Below are positions 6,569 to 8,371 of a DNA stretch of 8,371 nt, one piece after another. The notes below the pieces were generated by a model. That model made no database searches. It had not been told where the DNA came from and saw only the letters and a list, made by a program, of their open reading frames with translations. The translations under genes and the position numbers were made by a program. The first letter of the stretch is position 1, and each line of letters opens with the position of its first letter. The stretch is from assembly GCA_000485475.1 (NCBI GenBank), contig AXYY01000100.1, positions 1-8,371 on the forward strand, read 5' to 3'. Source of the stretch: Candidatus Ancillula trichonymphae ImTpAt (GTDB lineage: Bacteria; Actinomycetota; Actinomycetes; Actinomycetales; Bifidobacteriaceae).

Positions 6569-6755
6569 GAATAAGACACATTCTGGTACAAAGAAGCGTA
6601 TACGCGTTACTGCTACTGGAAAATTGATGAGACAAGGAACTAAAATGCGTCACAACTTGGAGAAGAAGAGTTCTCATCAGACTCGTGCGTTTTCACAAGA
6701 TCGCGTACTTGCAAAAAGTGATGTTCATGCAACTAAGAAATTGTTGGGATTATAA
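6561..6755 (+). CDS. rpmI: Large-subunit ribosomal protein bL35
   Basis: The 64-residue product (MPKNKTHSGTKKRIRVTATG at the start) has the usual length and the strongly basic, Lys/Arg-rich content of bL35, including the N-terminal PK.KTH.G..KR pattern. It also has KLMRQGTKMRHNLEKKS in the middle. bL35 is a small protein of the 50S subunit. The ATG sits behind the purine-rich AAGGAGAAGGGA (6542-6553). It overlaps the end of infC by 8 nt, which suggests translational coupling, and it is followed by rplT after 13 nt. Confidence 0.96.
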   Translation: MPKNKTHSGTKKRIRVTATGKLMRQGTKMRHNLEKKSSHQTRAFSQDRVLAKSDVHATKKLLGL

Positions 6756-6768
6756 AAGGGAGGAACTA

Positions 6769-7146
6769 ATGGCTAGAGTAAAAAGAGCAGTAAATGCGGC
6801 GAAGAAACGTCGCGAAATACTTAAATTGGCTTCTGGTTATCGCGGACAGCGTTCGAGGTTGTACCGCAAAGCAAAAGAGCAAGTTGCACACTCGATGAAC
6901 TATGCGTATCGTGACAGAAAGAAGAACAAGAGTAACTTCCGCAGATTGTGGATCCAGCGCATAAACGCTGCTGTTCGGGCAGATGGCTTGACTTACAACA
7001 GATTCATACAGGGTCTGAAACTTGCGAACATCGAACTGGACCGCAAGATGCTTTCAGAACTTGCAGTAAACGACGCAAGCACATTCAACGAGTTGGTTGT
7101 GCGGGCGAAGGAGGCGTTGCCAAAAGATGTGAACGCGCAATCTTGA
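6769..7146 (+). CDS. rplT: Large-subunit ribosomal protein bL20
   Basis: The 125-residue product matches bL20 over its length: MARVKRAVNAAKKRREILKL at the start, then GYRGQRSRLYRKAKEQV, YRDRKKNKSNFRRLWIQRIN, the globular part with GLTYNRFIQGLKLANIELDR, and the closing LSELAVND.STFNELV. bL20 binds 23S rRNA early in 50S assembly; in several bacteria it also represses its own operon. A strong SD (GGGAGG, 6758-6763) lies 5 nt before the ATG. The gene ends the operon and faces the CYTH gene 47 bp away. No clear intrinsic terminator is visible between them. Confidence 0.97.
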   Translation: MARVKRAVNAAKKRREILKLASGYRGQRSRLYRKAKEQVAHSMNYAYRDRKKNKSNFRRLWIQRINAAVRADGLTYNRFIQGLKLANIELDRKMLSELAVNDASTFNELVVRAKEALPKDVNAQS

Positions 7147-7193
7147 AGATTTGAAGAGGTGCTGACCATTGCATCAAGTGCAGGTTCGAATTG

Positions 7194-7847
7194 TCAAGAG
7201 CGGTCATTCTTACTGAAACGGTTCTTGCCGAACATCTGAGAAAATGCAGCATCTGGGTTTTTCGCGAGCAAGTCTGTGAGTTCAGCCAGATAGACGTCCT
7301 TGAATGACGAATACGGCACATTTGTAAGACCGTCGTTTGAGAACCGCTTGTCGTCCGTGATCTCGCAGATGCAGAAGTCTGGAATTTCGAGGTTGGTCAC
7401 AGGGCTAAGACGTTCACACTCTGCAACAACCAGTCCGCTGTTGTCCGCACCGAAGACATCGACAATCCAACCGTCCAGCCCAAACCAGAGGCTGTATCGA
7501 TTCTTGATGATTGTGCTTGTCCCGCGCCTTACGAGCTCCTTTGCGATGAGTATATCAATCTGGTGCTCAATCTCGTAGCGCGTGCCACCAATCTGCGGCC
7601 CCTTAATTGTGATGAATCCCAAGTCAAACAGGCTCGAGTAGTTTTCTAGCAGTTCGTGCGGATTTATCGACTCATTCATCTGTACTTTTATCTGCGAAGA
7701 TTGCACCCGTATGCGGATTGCGTAACCATCTTGTGCTAAGTAGTAGTTCTGGATAATTAAGTTCGGCGGAGAATCGTCAACAAAGCGATCTGGTAAGTCC
7801 CTGCAAAAAAACCGGCGCTCATATTCGAAGTTCGTAAAACTGTCCAT
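7194..7847 (-). CDS. CYTH-domain protein (triphosphate tunnel family)
   Basis: CYTH enzymes form a beta-barrel tunnel lined with charged residues that binds triphosphates and divalent metal; members are adenylate cyclases, thiamine triphosphatases or inorganic triphosphatases. The 217-residue product opens with the family's ExExK signature in the variant E8-Y-E10-R-R12. It then shows paired charged strands: YAIRIRV (R45, R47), TIKGP (K82), RYEIEHQID (R90, E92, E94), IIKNRYSL (K115, R117), WIVDVFG (D130), VVAECE (E143, E145) and ICEIT (E162). Arg replaces the usual Lys in the signature. No second domain (such as CHAD) is present, and the length is typical of stand-alone CYTH proteins. Family membership is quite sure; an inorganic triphosphatase is a reasonable guess, not shown. 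The start lies 8 nt from a -10 box. Confidence 0.85.
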   Translation of the reverse strand: MDSFTNFEYERRFFCRDLPDRFVDDSPPNLIIQNYYLAQDGYAIRIRVQSSQIKVQMNESINPHELLENYSSLFDLGFITIKGPQIGGTRYEIEHQIDILIAKELVRRGTSTIIKNRYSLWFGLDGWIVDVFGADNSGLVVAECERLSPVTNLEIPDFCICEITDDKRFSNDGLTNVPYSSFKDVYLAELTDLLAKNPDAAFSQMFGKNRFSKNDRS

Positions 7848-7855
7848 CCCCGTGC

Positions 7856-7861
7856 ATTATA
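7856..7861 (-). promoter_or_regulatory. -10 box of the CYTH gene (leaderless)
   Basis: On the minus strand TATAAT (7861 to 7856) precedes the ATG at 7847 by 8 nt, so transcription would start at or next to the start codon. No good -35 is seen at the normal distance. The box lies in the 82-bp divergent region shared with dapB. Confidence 0.65.
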
Positions 7862-7913
7862 TACTACATTTGTGCGTTTGCGCAGTGTTTTTTGTTAACT
7901 ACTACGAAATATG

Positions 7914-7922
7914 TGGTATAAT
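7914..7922 (+). promoter_or_regulatory. Extended -10 promoter of dapB (leaderless)
   Basis: TGG (7914-7916) directly followed by TATAAT (7917-7922) forms an extended -10 element. ATG 7930 follows after 7 nt, again implying a leaderless mRNA. A TTGTTA at 7892-7897 could be a poorly spaced (19 nt) -35. Confidence 0.7.
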
Positions 7923-7929
7923 ACAGGTC

Positions 7930-8371
7930 ATGATAAAGGTGTCTGTTGTTGGAGCGAAGGGGCGCATGGGGCGCGTGGTTGCGGGCGCCGTTGAGCGTGC
8001 CGATGAACTTGATTTTGCTACAGATGAGCGCGGCGAGCGGCTGTTGCTTGACAAGGGTGATGACTTGTCCCGCATTATTCCACACAAGAAGTGCCCTGAA
8101 GATGCACACACTGGTAATACGGATGTTGTTGTGGAGTTTAGTGTTCCTCAGAGCTCGTTCGATAATGTTGCTGTACTTGTGAATGCGGGTTTGAGCGTTG
8201 TGGTTGGTACTACTGGCTGGACTCCTGAGCGGGTGCGTAAACTGGACGAACTTATAACTGCTCGAAATGCGACTCTTGACAAAAACCAGCAGGTGAGTGT
8301 TCTGATTGCGCCGAACTTTTCTCTGTCTGCTGTGTTGCTGGAGAAGTTCGCGAAAATTGCTGCTCCGTATT
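7930..8371 (+). CDS. dapB: 4-hydroxy-tetrahydrodipicolinate reductase, 5' part
   Basis: DapB reduces the dihydrodipicolinate precursor with NAD(P)H in the diaminopimelate/lysine pathway, which feeds peptidoglycan cross-links. The frame stays open to the window edge, giving 147 residues of an expected 240-250. The Rossmann nucleotide loop VVGAKGRMG (6-14) is at the N-terminus, followed by DVVVEFSVPQ (65-74), the signature VVVGTTGW (91-98) and APNFSLSAVLL (127-137). The substrate-binding and catalytic His/Lys region lies beyond the window. The start is set by the leaderless promoter, and the loop is at the expected distance from it. Retention of dapB suggests the organism makes a DAP- or lysine-containing wall. 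Confidence 0.94.
   Translation, partial: MIKVSVVGAKGRMGRVVAGAVERADELDFATDERGERLLLDKGDDLSRIIPHKKCPEDAHTGNTDVVVEFSVPQSSFDNVAVLVNAGLSVVVGTTGWTPERVRKLDELITARNATLDKNQQVSVLIAPNFSLSAVLLEKFAKIAAPY

Noticed and set aside
7147..7193. Bidirectional terminator between rplT and the CYTH gene
   Set aside because: Only 4-6 bp stems without U-runs were found; not enough to call.
1..8371. CRISPR array, transposase or insertion sequence
   Set aside because: No regularly spaced repeats, transposase motifs or terminal repeats with target duplication were recognised.

Overview
The window looks like a piece of an AT-rich, probably small and decaying actinobacterial chromosome. The evidence is a Ppx/GppA phosphatase of actinobacterial type, a broken gene that resembles the actinobacterial DUF3000 family, an infC-rpmI-rplT operon, dapB, and promoters that place the -10 box 6 to 8 nt before the start codon, which implies leaderless mRNAs. 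A reduced Micrococcales member of the Tropheryma kind would fit, but the sequence alone does not settle the genus.

Layout. Positions 1-474 hold no gene, only two inverted repeats and a promoter. Positions 475-1619 are the wreck of an AT-rich DNA methyltransferase gene with stops and frameshifts throughout. Positions 1743-2741 encode an intact exopolyphosphatase/pppGpp phosphatase (Ppx/GppA). Positions 2804-3406 are a DUF3000-like gene that keeps an intact promoter but is broken near its middle. A tRNA-Gly(GCC) lies at 3474-3549 behind a strong promoter. Positions 3640-5593 are a heavily frameshifted gene for a secreted surface protein that ended in three SLH domains. A consensus promoter at 5676-5704 then starts a leader of about 200 nt and the translation operon infC (IF3), rpmI (bL35) and rplT (bL20). 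The operon runs into a convergent CYTH-domain gene on the minus strand (7194-7847). Divergent from that gene, and 82 bp away, dapB begins and leaves the window.

How the parts fit. The essential genes (infC, rpmI, rplT, tRNA-Gly, dapB) are intact, as are the two phosphate-metabolism genes (Ppx/GppA and CYTH). The three genes for restriction-modification, surface layer and a protein of unknown function are dead. This pattern points to gradual loss of accessory genes rather than random sequencing error, though error has not been excluded. The most notable points are the leaderless promoter design shared by four genes, an apparently non-canonical ACG start for infC, and a repeated promoter sequence on both sides of the dead methyltransferase gene, which suggests how that gene arrived next to ppx.
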